The position numbers and the translations under genes are program-made. DNA of 62,570 nucleotides from Mucilaginibacter sp. (GTDB lineage Bacteria > Bacteroidota > Bacteroidia > Sphingobacteriales > Sphingobacteriaceae). Of this stretch, positions 43,485 to 52,253 are shown piece after piece. The stretch lies in assembly GCA_028288305.1 (NCBI GenBank), contig JAQBOA010000046.1, forward strand, positions 1 to 62,570, in the 5' to 3' direction. Numbering within the stretch: position 1 is the first letter of the stretch; the number at the start of each line of letters is the position of its first letter. The notes beneath the pieces are model-generated. The model saw only the letters and a program-made list of their open reading frames with translations, had not been told where the DNA came from and did no database searches.

Positions 43485-45618
43485 AGTTTGGGGAGGAATA
43501 GAATGTACCATCAATCGGGTTAATGATCAATACTTTGATCAGCTTGATTATGCGGGCCATTATAATAGCGAACATGACATTGAACTCATTGCTGAACTTG
43601 GTATAAAAAAAATTCGCTACCCGGTGTTATGGGAAAAGCATCAGCCAAATAAAGATGAAATAATAGATTGGTCTTTTGCAGAAAGAAACCTTGAGAAATT
43701 CAGATCAAACGGTATTGAGGTAATTGCCGGTCTTGTACATCATGGCAGCGGCCCTGGTTATGTTAATATGCTGGACGATACTTTTGTAAGCGGGCTGGCA
43801 AATTACGCAATTAAAGTAGCTGAAAAATTTCCCTGGATAAACTATTACACACCGGTTAATGAACCGTTAACTACAGCACGTTTTTGCGGCTTATATGGCA
43901 TTTGGTATCCGCACCAGCATGATGACAAAAGCTTTTGCCGTATTTTAATCAATGAATGTAAAGCTACTGTTTTAGCAATGCAGGGAATACGGAAAATAAA
44001 CCCTGGCGCCAAACTCGTTCAAACTGACGACCTCGGTAAAATACATAGTACATCATTATTAAAATACCAGGCTGATTTTGAAAATCACCGCCGCTGGTTA
44101 GCATTCGATCTGCTTTGCGGTAAAGTATCCCCGGACCATGCCTTATGGGATTACCTGCTTTCATCCGGTATTGAATATTATGAGCTGCTTTTTTTTATTG
44201 AAAGCAAATGTGAACCAGAAGTAATGGGGTTTAACCACTATTTAACCAGCGAACGGTATCTTGATGAAAACCTGGAAAATTATCCTCCGCATACCCATGG
44301 TGGAAATTTTGAATATCGTTATGCTGACGTAGAGGCGGTTAGGGTAGGTCATATTTTTCCGGACGGGCCATATGACTTATTAAAACAGGCTTGGGATCGT
44401 TATCATTTACCTATTGCGGTAACCGAGGTTCATTTATACTGCACGCGTGAAGAACAAATGCGCTGGCTAAGCACAATTTGGAATGTTGCAAACCAACTAA
44501 ACAACGAAAGTGTAAATATAATAGCAATTACATCCTGGTCATTACTTGGCTCATTTGGATGGAACAGGTTGCTTACAGTAACTAATGGCGATTATGAACC
44601 GGGTGTATTTGATTTGAGCAATGGGAAACCGCGGCCAACAGTCCTTGCCAAAATGATAAAAGCCTATCATCAGGATAATAATTACCATCATCCGCTAATA
44701 AATAATGATGGTTGGTGGCGGCGAAAATGCAGGGTTATTTATGGAAACGAAATCTTTTTTAATTCTGATAAAGAGATCAAAAATGGTAAGCCGTTACTAA
44801 TAATTGGAAAAAGCGGCACTTTAGCCAGCGCGTTTGCCCGGATATGTGATACACGAGGAATATTTTATAAAATAGCTAGCCGTGAAGAAGCGGATGTTAC
44901 CAATATATTTCAGCTTGAAAGAATTATAACCGAAATAGAACCATGGGCTATTGTTAATGCGGCTGGTTTTGTAAGGGTTGATGATGCTGAAATGGAGGTG
45001 GGCAGCTGTTTTGCTATTAATACAGATGGCGCTCAAAATTTGGCCATACTGTGCGATAAGTATAGTATTAAACTGCTTACCTTTTCTACTGACCTGGTTT
45101 TTGATGGACTTAAAACACAGCCTTATACTGAAAGGGACAAAAAAATTCCTTTAAACGTTTACGGTCAAAGCAAGGCGCTTGCCGAAGAAAGAGTACAACA
45201 GCATAACAGCAATGCGCTAATCATCCGGACTTCAGCATTTTTTGGACCATGGGATAAATATAATTTTATTACTGTCGCGCTAGATAGCCTTAAAACAGGA
45301 AATACATTTAATGCCGTGAAGGATGTATTTGTTTCGCCAACGTATGTCCCTGATCTTGTAAATGCAAGTTTGGATTTGATGATTGATGATGAGACAGGTG
45401 TATGGCATTTAAGCAATAAAGGACAAATTTCATGGGCAGACCTTGCATATACTATTGCTGAACGCCGCGGATTTAAAACCAGCCTGGTTAATCCCAAGCC
45501 GCTTGAACATTTCGGGTTTAAAGCAAAAAGACCCATTTATAGTGTCTTATCCAGCGAACGGGGAAATATTTTATCATCCCTTGACGATGCTTTAACCCGT
45601 TACTTACTGCAATTTTAA
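43441..45618 (+). CDS. Fusion of GH1-like domain and RmlD-like dTDP-4-dehydrorhamnose reductase domain
   Basis: A 725-residue two-domain protein. Residues about 8-410 are a GH1-like barrel: acid/base Glu in TPVNEP (about 138), nucleophile Glu in VTEVHLY (about 326) and TSWSLLGSFGWNRL at the end. Residues about 450-725 are an extended SDR of the RmlD type: GKSGTLAS nucleotide loop, STDLVFDG (about 548), and YGQSKALAE with the catalytic Tyr-x3-Lys (about 573). RmlD reduces dTDP-4-keto-rhamnose. No Rml A, B or C gene is present here. The start may be 43441 or 43453; either overlaps glf. The gene is not split, so the fusion is real in this sequence. Confidence 0.85.
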   Translation: MNPCMTKQLLTTGIEVWGGIECTINRVNDQYFDQLDYAGHYNSEHDIELIAELGIKKIRYPVLWEKHQPNKDEIIDWSFAERNLEKFRSNGIEVIAGLVHHGSGPGYVNMLDDTFVSGLANYAIKVAEKFPWINYYTPVNEPLTTARFCGLYGIWYPHQHDDKSFCRILINECKATVLAMQGIRKINPGAKLVQTDDLGKIHSTSLLKYQADFENHRRWLAFDLLCGKVSPDHALWDYLLSSGIEYYELLFFIESKCEPEVMGFNHYLTSERYLDENLENYPPHTHGGNFEYRYADVEAVRVGHIFPDGPYDLLKQAWDRYHLPIAVTEVHLYCTREEQMRWLSTIWNVANQLNNESVNIIAITSWSLLGSFGWNRLLTVTNGDYEPGVFDLSNGKPRPTVLAKMIKAYHQDNNYHHPLINNDGWWRRKCRVIYGNEIFFNSDKEIKNGKPLLIIGKSGTLASAFARICDTRGIFYKIASREEADVTNIFQLERIITEIEPWAIVNAAGFVRVDDAEMEVGSCFAINTDGAQNLAILCDKYSIKLLTFSTDLVFDGLKTQPYTERDKKIPLNVYGQSKALAEERVQQHNSNALIIRTSAFFGPWDKYNFITVALDSLKTGNTFNAVKDVFVSPTYVPDLVNASLDLMIDDETGVWHLSNKGQISWADLAYTIAERRGFKTSLVNPKPLEHFGFKAKRPIYSVLSSERGNILSSLDDALTRYLLQF

Positions 45619-45645
45619 TTATACAACCTGATTGTCAGAATAATA

Positions 45646-45678
45646 AGACTTACGAAGTTTCGAAAACTTCGTAAGTCT
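45646..45678. repeat. 33-bp palindrome, AGACTTACGAAG family, copy 2
   Basis: Arms AGACTTACGAAGTTT and AAACTTCGTAAGTCT flank CGA. Same family as 20685-20717. It is between convergent genes, so it could also serve as a two-way terminator. Confidence 0.8.
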
Positions 45679-45706
45679 GACCCTACTTAATTCTCATCAA
45701 TCATAA

Positions 45707-48358
45707 TTACTTCTCAAACCCGGCATTTTCTCCAATTTTGCTATGTTCGGCGTCCAGATTCCAGCCACTTACCAAAACATAAGGCATACTTTCACCTGCA
45801 TATCTGTTTTCATAGTTGCAATCAATTGTTCTTGTTTCGCCCGGAGCTAACAATAAATAGTTATCCTCAAAAATTACAGGAAGGATATCATCCCCCCCTT
45901 TTTCTTTTAATACCCTTATATGTACAAAGAAAGCAACTGATTTACCGGTATTAGTTACTGTAATTTTATGCGTTGTGCTGTTTTCTGTTTTGGAGGTGGT
46001 ATGATGTATATTAACAGTTGTGGCCGGCATAGTTTGTAAAGCGCTGAAATCAGCAAAGGAACTTTCAGGTGTATAGTACCATGTAGATTTTTTCCAGTTT
46101 AACTCATCATTTTTATTTGACAGCCAATACCAGTTTATACTTTGAATTTTGCCTTCTGCATCTTTTAATTCTAACCTTAAAAAATAAGTACTGGTCAATC
46201 CATCAATAGCAGGTATCGGAAAACAGGTTTTAGTGCCGTCTCCGCCAACTTCTGCTGTTACTGTTTTAGTGAACTTTTTTGTGCCATCAAGGTTATAAAT
46301 ATCAGCTTTTACTTTAAGCCCCTTAAAATTCGGGAGCAATGAGTTAATGATATTAACAGAATTAGATTTATAGGAATACATTACATGCAGCGGCTCCAAT
46401 GATTTCTTCATACCGAAATACGTACCTGCAGGATATAAATAATAATCATAAGTATGCCAGATGATGCTTGGCCAGGGATTGCCAAGCATCCATTGCACTA
46501 CCCCGGTGGCCGAACGATATTTTTTTAATCCGTAAGCCTCCATCATGGCCCTGTGGCCTTCGTAATTTTGAACCTGAGCTTTAGCGATATATTCTTTTAT
46601 GTTTGATGATTTGCCATACCGGTTATCCAGCGCATCATTAAAAATATGTGTATTGCCAAATTGCGTGGTTCCGCAATGGTATAACCAATCTGCGCTATTA
46701 TTTGATAAAGAATCTTTAGGTATAAATTTAATCAAACTTTCATAAGGCGGGATAGATGGTCCTGGCGATATTTCCGTAGAAAAGCTCCAGGCGCCCCCGT
46801 ATTTAGTAGAGTCTTGTTCCCAGTATGATGGTGGCACCCAATCATAAGGCCCGGCCATTTTTACCCCAGTATGTCCCGAAACTTTCGAAATACTTTCATT
46901 TGCGCTGGCTATGGTTGGGTTTGGCCATTTAAGGTCTGCCTCTATGGCAAGCCAATCTGTTTCAACGGTTTTATCTCTTGGAGGCATATCACTTCCGTTA
47001 AGCCATGTCAGCATAGATGCTTTATTTCTAAGCCAGTACATCACACTGCTGTCTGATGCCATGGCAACATTTCTTTTGGCAGCGTCCCATTTTTCGGGGT
47101 ATTGCCATGCCCCGCAGCACATCCAGCCACTCATTACCAACAAGCCATATTTATCGCACAATTCATAAAAATAGTCGTCTTCCAGTTTGCCTTCAGAGCG
47201 CACTATGTTCATGTTCATATCACGCACCAGCCGCAGTTCCTGTTCTTCCCGTAATTTCGAACGCCGCTGAAAAATATCAGGTGACCATGCTGCTCCACGC
47301 AACATAATGGGCTTGCCATTGATAATAAATTTACGTGAGGTTTCATTATTAATTAATTCTGAAGTGATTTGCCGGATGCCAAAGTTTTCGGCAATTTTAT
47401 TACTCAATTCATTGCCGTAAATTAAAGAGAGTTCAATTTTGTTCATTTCCGGTTTACCATATTCCCAGGGCCACCATATATGCGGATTTTTTATATTTAA
47501 CTGGTGATAAACAGTTGGCGAGAAAGTAATCTGTTTCTTTTCGCGAGGCATTAATCGAACTTTCTGTTCAAAATTGATGTCGCCATTAATCTTGCCTTTC
47601 ACAATTGCATCTTCAGCCTTATCCGAATAATTGACTACCATTGCATCAACCTGTAAATGTGCTACAGAAAGTGAAGGAAGGTCGAATTTTGTAGTAACCA
47701 GCGGATATTCAATTCCAACTTTACGATAAGTTTTTACCTCCATATTATTAATAATACCGTTATTGAAATCTGGTGGGTAATGTATCCAGTCGGCATAATC
47801 AATTGCCAGGTCGCCGCCTCTTTTTTGTGGATTAAAAGGTCGTTTTATTTCAAGCGCCAACACATTAAGGCCAGTGTGCTTTAATTGTTTGGTGATGTCT
47901 AACTCAATAATTCTGAAAGGGCCAATTATTTGCGTTGAATCGGCAATTAACACACCGTTTAGCCACACGTTTGCTTTGTAATTGATACCATGTAATTTTA
48001 AAACTACATTTTTACCATCTTCAGATGCAGGCAAAGTAAATTCTTTTCTAAACCACCAGGGTTTATCCAATCTTGGGTCTGCTAACTTCTCAAAGTTCCT
48101 GCCATAAAAAGGATCAAAGTCATATACTTTATTAGCTATTAGGCCAGCAATAACAGTAGTTGGAACACTCACTTTATACCAATCGTTTGCTTGAAAATCA
48201 GGTTGTGATATTTTATTACCCAGTGTGGCATCAGTAACCGCCGATTGCATTTTCCAGTCATCTTTCAAAAATATCCTGTAATTTTCTGATTCTTCACTTT
48301 GGCTAAAACCATGCAGGACAGCAAAAATCAGCAATGCAAAAAGTATAGATTTCTTCAT
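45707..48358 (-). CDS. Secreted GH2 glycosidase, exo-beta-D-glucosaminidase-like
   Basis: An 883-residue exported enzyme (ATG 48358; signal MKKSILFALLIFAVLHGFSQ). Domain order is GH2 sugar-binding jelly roll (about 30-190), immunoglobulin-like domain, TIM barrel (about 300-600) and two C-terminal beta-domains. The barrel contains GAAWSPDIFQRR, DMNMNIVRSEG and the WLNGSDMPP motif of exo-glucosaminidases, with the likely nucleophile Glu in WSFSTEISPGPS. This layout matches enzymes that release glucosamine or related sugars from chitosan-like or mannoside substrates. It is convergent to the glf operon. Substrate within GH2 is by resemblance only. Confidence 0.87.
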   Translation of the reverse strand: MKKSILFALLIFAVLHGFSQSEESENYRIFLKDDWKMQSAVTDATLGNKISQPDFQANDWYKVSVPTTVIAGLIANKVYDFDPFYGRNFEKLADPRLDKPWWFRKEFTLPASEDGKNVVLKLHGINYKANVWLNGVLIADSTQIIGPFRIIELDITKQLKHTGLNVLALEIKRPFNPQKRGGDLAIDYADWIHYPPDFNNGIINNMEVKTYRKVGIEYPLVTTKFDLPSLSVAHLQVDAMVVNYSDKAEDAIVKGKINGDINFEQKVRLMPREKKQITFSPTVYHQLNIKNPHIWWPWEYGKPEMNKIELSLIYGNELSNKIAENFGIRQITSELINNETSRKFIINGKPIMLRGAAWSPDIFQRRSKLREEQELRLVRDMNMNIVRSEGKLEDDYFYELCDKYGLLVMSGWMCCGAWQYPEKWDAAKRNVAMASDSSVMYWLRNKASMLTWLNGSDMPPRDKTVETDWLAIEADLKWPNPTIASANESISKVSGHTGVKMAGPYDWVPPSYWEQDSTKYGGAWSFSTEISPGPSIPPYESLIKFIPKDSLSNNSADWLYHCGTTQFGNTHIFNDALDNRYGKSSNIKEYIAKAQVQNYEGHRAMMEAYGLKKYRSATGVVQWMLGNPWPSIIWHTYDYYLYPAGTYFGMKKSLEPLHVMYSYKSNSVNIINSLLPNFKGLKVKADIYNLDGTKKFTKTVTAEVGGDGTKTCFPIPAIDGLTSTYFLRLELKDAEGKIQSINWYWLSNKNDELNWKKSTWYYTPESSFADFSALQTMPATTVNIHHTTSKTENSTTHKITVTNTGKSVAFFVHIRVLKEKGGDDILPVIFEDNYLLLAPGETRTIDCNYENRYAGESMPYVLVSGWNLDAEHSKIGENAGFEK

Positions 48359-48482
48359 AACAATAGGTTTATAATTGTCCGCAGTCAATGGACTATTCTA
48401 CAATTTTAATAATTAATTACCGTAAACATCCAATTTTTAACTTTCTTTTCCGACTTTCGGACTGTAACAATAATTCTACAAA

Positions 48483-49067
48483 ATGAAAGCTATTTGTGTT
48501 TTCTGCGGAGCGAATTTTAATGGTGATCCTATACTGAAACAATCGGTTGAACTTCTTGCTGAAATCATGGTAAATCGCAATATTACCCTTGTATTTGGTG
48601 GAGGAAAAGTAGGTGTGATGGGTTTACTTGCTGATGCTGTTTTAAATAATGGCGGTAAAGCAATTGGTGTGATCCCTCAATTTTTAATGGACAAAGAAGT
48701 TGGTCACCCAGGCTTAACGGAACTTCACATAGTGGAAAACATGCACCAGCGCAAACAGCTAATGAATGATCTGTGCGACGGAATTATTGCCTTACCCGGA
48801 GGCTTTGGTACACTGGAAGAGTTTTTTGAAGTTTTAACATGGCTGCAGCTTGGTCTGCACCATCATCCCATAGGTTTATTAAATGTAAACGGCTTTTACG
48901 ATTATTTGCTAAAGCAAATGGATGTGATGGTAGAACAGCGTTTTTTGAAGCCCGCAAACCGTAAGTTGGTTATAACATCCGGTGATGCCATTGAATTGGT
49001 TAGCTTGATGGAAAATTCTAAGGTGCAACCCGATGAGGTTTGGTTTAAAGATAAGAATTTGACTTAG
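48483..49067 (+). CDS. LOG-family protein (TIGR00730 type)
   Basis: A 194-residue Rossmann-fold protein with the LOG signature. GGGKVGVMGLLADAV is followed by ENMHQRKQLMNDLCDGIIAL and PGGFGTLEEFFEVLTW (about 104-119), where PGGxGTxxE is the diagnostic motif. Characterised members cleave nucleotide 5'-monophosphates to release a free base and ribose phosphate; plant members activate cytokinins, bacterial members likely act on AMP-type nucleotides. Cytoplasmic, single gene, ATG at 48483. The call as a phosphoribohydrolase rests on the motif. Confidence 0.92.
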   Translation: MKAICVFCGANFNGDPILKQSVELLAEIMVNRNITLVFGGGKVGVMGLLADAVLNNGGKAIGVIPQFLMDKEVGHPGLTELHIVENMHQRKQLMNDLCDGIIALPGGFGTLEEFFEVLTWLQLGLHHHPIGLLNVNGFYDYLLKQMDVMVEQRFLKPANRKLVITSGDAIELVSLMENSKVQPDEVWFKDKNLT

Positions 49068-49155
49068 TCTTAAGTCTTTAGCCGATAGTCTTAAGTCTTT
49101 TATAACCTCAGATTTACAAGCGGCTTAAAGTACCAATCTTTTTAAGACTTCAGAC

Positions 49156-49476
49156 TTATTCCTCCCCCCCATTTGGGCCGTAAAAAATAACCCAGGTAGC
49201 AAAGTCATCAGAAAAGTCTTCAAAACGGTGCTCAACTCCGGCAAGCACAAATAATACATCACCTTGCTTAAAGGGTGCCCGTTCACCATTATTTAAAAAT
49301 TCGCCATTTCCGCTAATTATAACATATAGCTCATCTTGTATATGAGGCATTTGCAGATCTGTCTTCATTGGTCTGTAAATTTCAACCGACATGCTGCCAT
49401 GTTCCATTACTTTAAAAAATAAAGTTCCGGGATTCTCAGAAATATTTTGTAATGCTCTGATTAGCGATGATCTCAT
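49156..49476 (-). CDS. Small cupin-domain protein
   Basis: A 106-residue single cupin (ATG 49476; a TTG two codons earlier is not needed). The beta-barrel is seen in MPHIQDELYVIISGNGEFLN and the second motif in GDVLFVLAGVEHRFEDFSD. Metal-ligand candidates are the His and Glu of the first motif (PHIQDELY) and the His of GVEHRF. Function is not predictable from this fold. Convergent with the LOG gene; the gap between them contains short AAGTCTT-type inverted repeats. Confidence 0.8.
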   Translation of the reverse strand: MRSSLIRALQNISENPGTLFFKVMEHGSMSVEIYRPMKTDLQMPHIQDELYVIISGNGEFLNNGERAPFKQGDVLFVLAGVEHRFEDFSDDFATWVIFYGPNGGEE

Positions 49477-49832
49477 GATCAAAAATAAGCATTAACTATG
49501 ATGCTAAACTAAAATTTAACTTAAAATGGATAATAATTATGGTCAGGTGGAATTAGTTGTTTCTAAGGAGTTGTAACAGGCGATTTTCTATTTTTTGTTG
49601 GCTCTAAAATCATTTCAAGACGGGGATTTTGTAAAATCGGGAAATGTTTTTTCATGGTTGGATGCAAATGAATTTTGTACAAATCAGCCAGTATAGTTGC
49701 GAGCATTTTTTAAATAAATTTTTAATTCCGGTTAAAAACAGATGAAGATTCCAGTAAATTTTACTGGTTTAATTTTATACGTTAACTTTAAAAAATTAGA
49801 TACAAATTCAGGCTGGAAATTATCATATTTTA
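49477..49832. other. 356-bp gap with one perfect palindrome
   Basis: No ORF of note. At 49751-49767 lies a perfect inverted repeat with 8-bp arms CCAGTAAA and a single central base, 66 bp before the next start codon; it is a candidate operator for the short gene that follows. The rest is AT-rich. Confidence 0.45.
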
Positions 49833-50117
49833 ATGTTCGTTTTACGTTCACCTGAGAGTACCTGGTGCTTGTATGCTTCAAATAGTAAAGGATGTTTTGG
49901 AAAAGGGTTTGAATACCCTCTCCTGCTAAAGAAAGCCGATCATTTGAAATTTATGGTGATGATTGATCCGTGGAATACGCAAACTGTGGTGTTGGATATT
50001 GCTTATAAATTTATTGAGGAAGGCGATATTAACGTTACTGCTAAAGTGGTTAATGGCGATGTGGTTTGTTTTAAATTTCAGGGAAGGTTTGTTAAACCAG
50101 GTTCACACCAACATTAG
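49833..50117 (+). CDS. Short hypothetical protein
   Basis: A 94-residue ORF with an ATG. It shows alternating hydrophobic/polar residues typical of beta-rich proteins (LKFMVMIDPWNTQTVVLDIA, INVTAKVVNGDVVCFKFQG) and no signal peptide. No family recognised. It stops 4 bp before the first REP palindrome of the cluster downstream. Coding character is moderate; it may be a remnant. Confidence 0.4.
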   Translation: MFVLRSPESTWCLYASNSKGCFGKGFEYPLLLKKADHLKFMVMIDPWNTQTVVLDIAYKFIEEGDINVTAKVVNGDVVCFKFQGRFVKPGSHQH

Positions 50118-50120
50118 ATT

Positions 50121-50140
50121 TGTTGGAGACAACTCCAACA
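50121..50140. repeat. REP-like palindrome 1
   Basis: Arms TGTTGGAG and CTCCAACA around ACAA. First of four copies around the RAYT gene, followed by a GGCAGGGTGGG-like tail that matches the GGCGGG tails of the others. Confidence 0.8.
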
Positions 50141-50178
50141 ATGGCAGGGTGGGTATGGGTCCCAGTAATGATTAGGTT

Positions 50179-50198
50179 TGTTGGAGACAACTCCAACA
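50179..50198. repeat. REP-like palindrome 2
   Basis: Same 20-bp sequence and orientation as copy 1, preceded by ATTAGGTT and followed by AAGGCGGG. Confidence 0.8.
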
Positions 50199-50347
50199 AA
50201 GGCGGGATTGTGTCATCTCAAATGATAAACATTTTCAAATTTTAAAATCAGTTGATTTTCCTAAAGTTAATATCCTCACGCTAAACGAATTTGAAAATCG
50301 ACACAAATTTGAAATTACCAATGTATAATTAATTCATTCTCCGCCAT

Positions 50348-50367
50348 TGTTGGAGTTGTCTCCAACA
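50348..50367. repeat. REP-like palindrome 3, inverted
   Basis: Same arms with the loop as TTGT and the tail CCGCC on the other side, so this copy is in the opposite orientation to the other three. It lies 101 bp before the RAYT start codon. Confidence 0.8.
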
Positions 50368-50468
50368 ATCCGCAATACATTCCGAACAGTGGAGCCCCCT
50401 GTCGTTTTAATACTATCACCAACAATTCGAAATATTTGCGGAAAGCAGAAATTTTATAAATTTACTTC

Positions 50469-51008
50469 ATGGCCGATATTAACTTTGATTACCATCCTCA
50501 ATTTTTTACTGCGACAATTTTAGAATAGAAGCATTTATTAAAAGAAGATGTATATAAGGATATCATTATTAATAGCCTGCTGTTTTTGAAAAATGAAAAA
50601 AGCATTGTGGTATATGGTTTTGTGATAATGCCAAATCACATTCATTTAATATGGCAGATACGGGATGGTTATAAGCAGGAAATGATCCAAAATAGTTTTT
50701 TAAAATTTACGGCTCAGCAAATGAAATTCAAGCTGATTGATACCAACGACCAACGACTTTCACAATTCTTAGTAAATGCTAAAGACAGGCAATATCAATT
50801 TTGGGAAAGGAATTCTTTAAGCATTGATCTGTGGAGTCCAAATGTTTTTATGCAGAAATTGGACTATATTCATAACAATCCTTTACAGGACAAATGGCAA
50901 TTAGTTAAATATCCCGAAGATTACAAATATTCTTCGGCAAAGTTTTATGAAACAGGTATTGATGAGTTTGGATTATTAACACATTACAATGGGCAAGGGT
51001 CCGATTGA
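50469..51008 (+). pseudogene. RAYT (REP-associated tyrosine transposase) with in-frame TAG
   Basis: From the ATG at 50469 the frame reads MADINFDYHPQFFTATILE, then TAG at 50526, then in the same frame about 159 codons including VYGFVIMPNHIHLIWQI (HUH motif HIH) and FMQKLDYIHNNPLQDKW (catalytic Tyr). Intact relatives have a Trp at the stop position as I recall the family (TATILEW), so the TAG looks like a one-base change from TGG. The downstream part could only start at a TTG (50586). RAYTs are single-strand DNA nucleases of the Y1/IS200 family that mobilise REP palindromes; four such palindromes surround this gene. Confidence 0.85.
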
Positions 51009-51018
51009 GGATTGGGTT

Positions 51019-51038
51019 TGTTGGAGACAACTCCAACA
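51019..51038. repeat. REP-like palindrome 4
   Basis: Same orientation and flanks (ATTGGGTT before, AAGGCGG after) as copy 2, 10 bp after the RAYT stop codon. Together with copies 1-3 it brackets the gene. Confidence 0.8.
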
Positions 51039-51300
51039 AAGGCGGAATAATTCAAAAAATTACTAATTATATTAGCTTAATTTGCTATATTTGTATAGTT
51101 ATTCAGGCTATCTGATCAGGGCAACCTGCCATTGATCTTTAAAGATACCTCTCAAATCTTACAAAAAATCGTCCATAAAAACGCCCTGAAAAGTTCAGCT
51201 TGTTTTAATCAGGGTTTGTATTTCGTTTAAAATCTTTGTTTCCAGGCAAGGGAGCGCATTTTTGCAGTTTAATGGTATTAATCCTTTGCTAAATGCACCA

Positions 51301-51424
51301 AATTTTATGACTACCTAAACGCGTTTAGCCCGTAAAACTGAAAATTTTATGACTACCTAAACGTGTTTAGCCCGGAAAATTGAACAAAATTATGACTACC
51401 TAAATGCATTTAGGCGGTAAAAAC
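51301..51424. promoter_or_regulatory. Three evenly spaced palindromic sites upstream of the CGNR gene
   Basis: Three near-identical units of about 42 bp each contain ATGACTAC followed by a 14-bp palindrome: CTAAACGCGTTTAG (51315-51328), CTAAACGTGTTTAG (51357-51370) and CTAAATGCATTTAG (51400-51413). Centres are 42 and 43 bp apart, close to four helical turns, so the sites face the same side of the DNA. The last ends 27 bp before the ATG of a Zn-finger DNA-binding protein. These features point to a cooperative, probably autoregulatory operator (inference). Confidence 0.65.
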
Positions 51425-51439
51425 CTTTAATATAATCAC

Positions 51440-52108
51440 ATGAAAACTCATTTGGCCCAGATGCGACAGCGCAAATTGCAGCTTAAAAACATCATTAGTC
51501 CGCAGAATGGCGGTATAAATGCACTAAATTTTGTAAATACTTTACAAAACCGGGGCAGCGAAAATCCTAAAGATTACTTAACCAATTATGAAGATTTTGT
51601 GTATTGGTGCTACCGGGCCGGTGTAATTGAATATGACTATTACAACCAGCTTAGTTTAGAAGGATACTGCTATTCGCAGGAGGCAACAGGTGTATTTGAA
51701 GAAGTAATAAAAACCAGGTTTATGCTTTATGAAATATTTTTATCGGTTATTAAAGCTGATCGGGCCGATGAAATTTTTATGCGGCAATTTAACCTGGCCA
51801 TAAACACTGCATCAAAATATTTGCGTTATGAAAGTACAGTCAACGGCATGCAACTGGCCTGGTTTAATATTGATGAAGAGATAGCCTCGCCTTTGTGGAT
51901 AATCATAAAATCGGCTGGGGACTTATTATTAGAAGCTGATCCCGAAAAAATTAAGCAATGCAAAACTTGCGGAAGTATGTTTTTTGACACGACAAAAAAT
52001 GGTATACGGCGCTGGTGTAACCGATCGGCCTGCGGACATTTGTTAAGAGCTAAACGGTATTATGATAGTAAGAAGGGAATTAAAGTTGGGGTGGATGATG
52101 ATGGTTAA
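51440..52108 (+). CDS. CGNR zinc-finger DNA-binding protein (ABATE domain)
   Basis: A 222-residue predicted regulator. The N-terminal 160 residues match the ABATE/stress-response-like domain (GGINALNFVNTLQNRGSENP, then YRAGVIEYDYYNQLS). The C-terminal part has the CGNR-type zinc finger: CKTCGSMFFDTTKNGIRRWC followed by NRSACGHLLRAKRYYDSKK. Four Cys residues (C-x2-C...C-x4-C, about 174-199) form the metal site and the basic tail contacts DNA. Family proteins are thought to be transcription regulators with unknown ligands. The strong palindrome array just upstream suggests that it regulates itself. It is monocistronic. Confidence 0.85.
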   Translation: MKTHLAQMRQRKLQLKNIISPQNGGINALNFVNTLQNRGSENPKDYLTNYEDFVYWCYRAGVIEYDYYNQLSLEGYCYSQEATGVFEEVIKTRFMLYEIFLSVIKADRADEIFMRQFNLAINTASKYLRYESTVNGMQLAWFNIDEEIASPLWIIIKSAGDLLLEADPEKIKQCKTCGSMFFDTTKNGIRRWCNRSACGHLLRAKRYYDSKKGIKVGVDDDG

Positions 52109-52125
52109 AATTAATTACAATACCA

Positions 52126-52235
52126 GATGTCATTTCGACGAGGAACGAGGAGAAAACTCATAAAATATGCAAGGCGGGCTATGCATGACGGACTATGCAG
52201 GGCGTTTAAGTTTTCTCACTATTGTTCGTTCGACA
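52126..52235. repeat. Imperfect palindromic repeat (TGTCATTTCGACGAGGAACG type)
   Basis: Inner arms GAGAAAACT (52150-52158) and AGTTTTCTC (52209-52217) pair perfectly; outer arms beginning TGTCATTTCGACGAGGAACG and ending GTTCGTTCGACATTA pair imperfectly. Related in style to the element at 19931-20029. Fills the gap between convergent genes. Confidence 0.6.
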
Positions 52236-52253
52236 TTATCTTATATTAGATAT

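Noticed and set aside
45646..45678. Possible tRNA or other structured RNA at the palindrome
   Set aside because: It contains TTCGAA but no cloverleaf arms, and the same palindrome recurs at 20685; it is a repeat.
51301..51424. CRISPR-like or integron-like array
   Set aside because: Only three units, no unique spacers, and the repeated part is a short palindrome placed before a regulator gene; an operator is the better reading.
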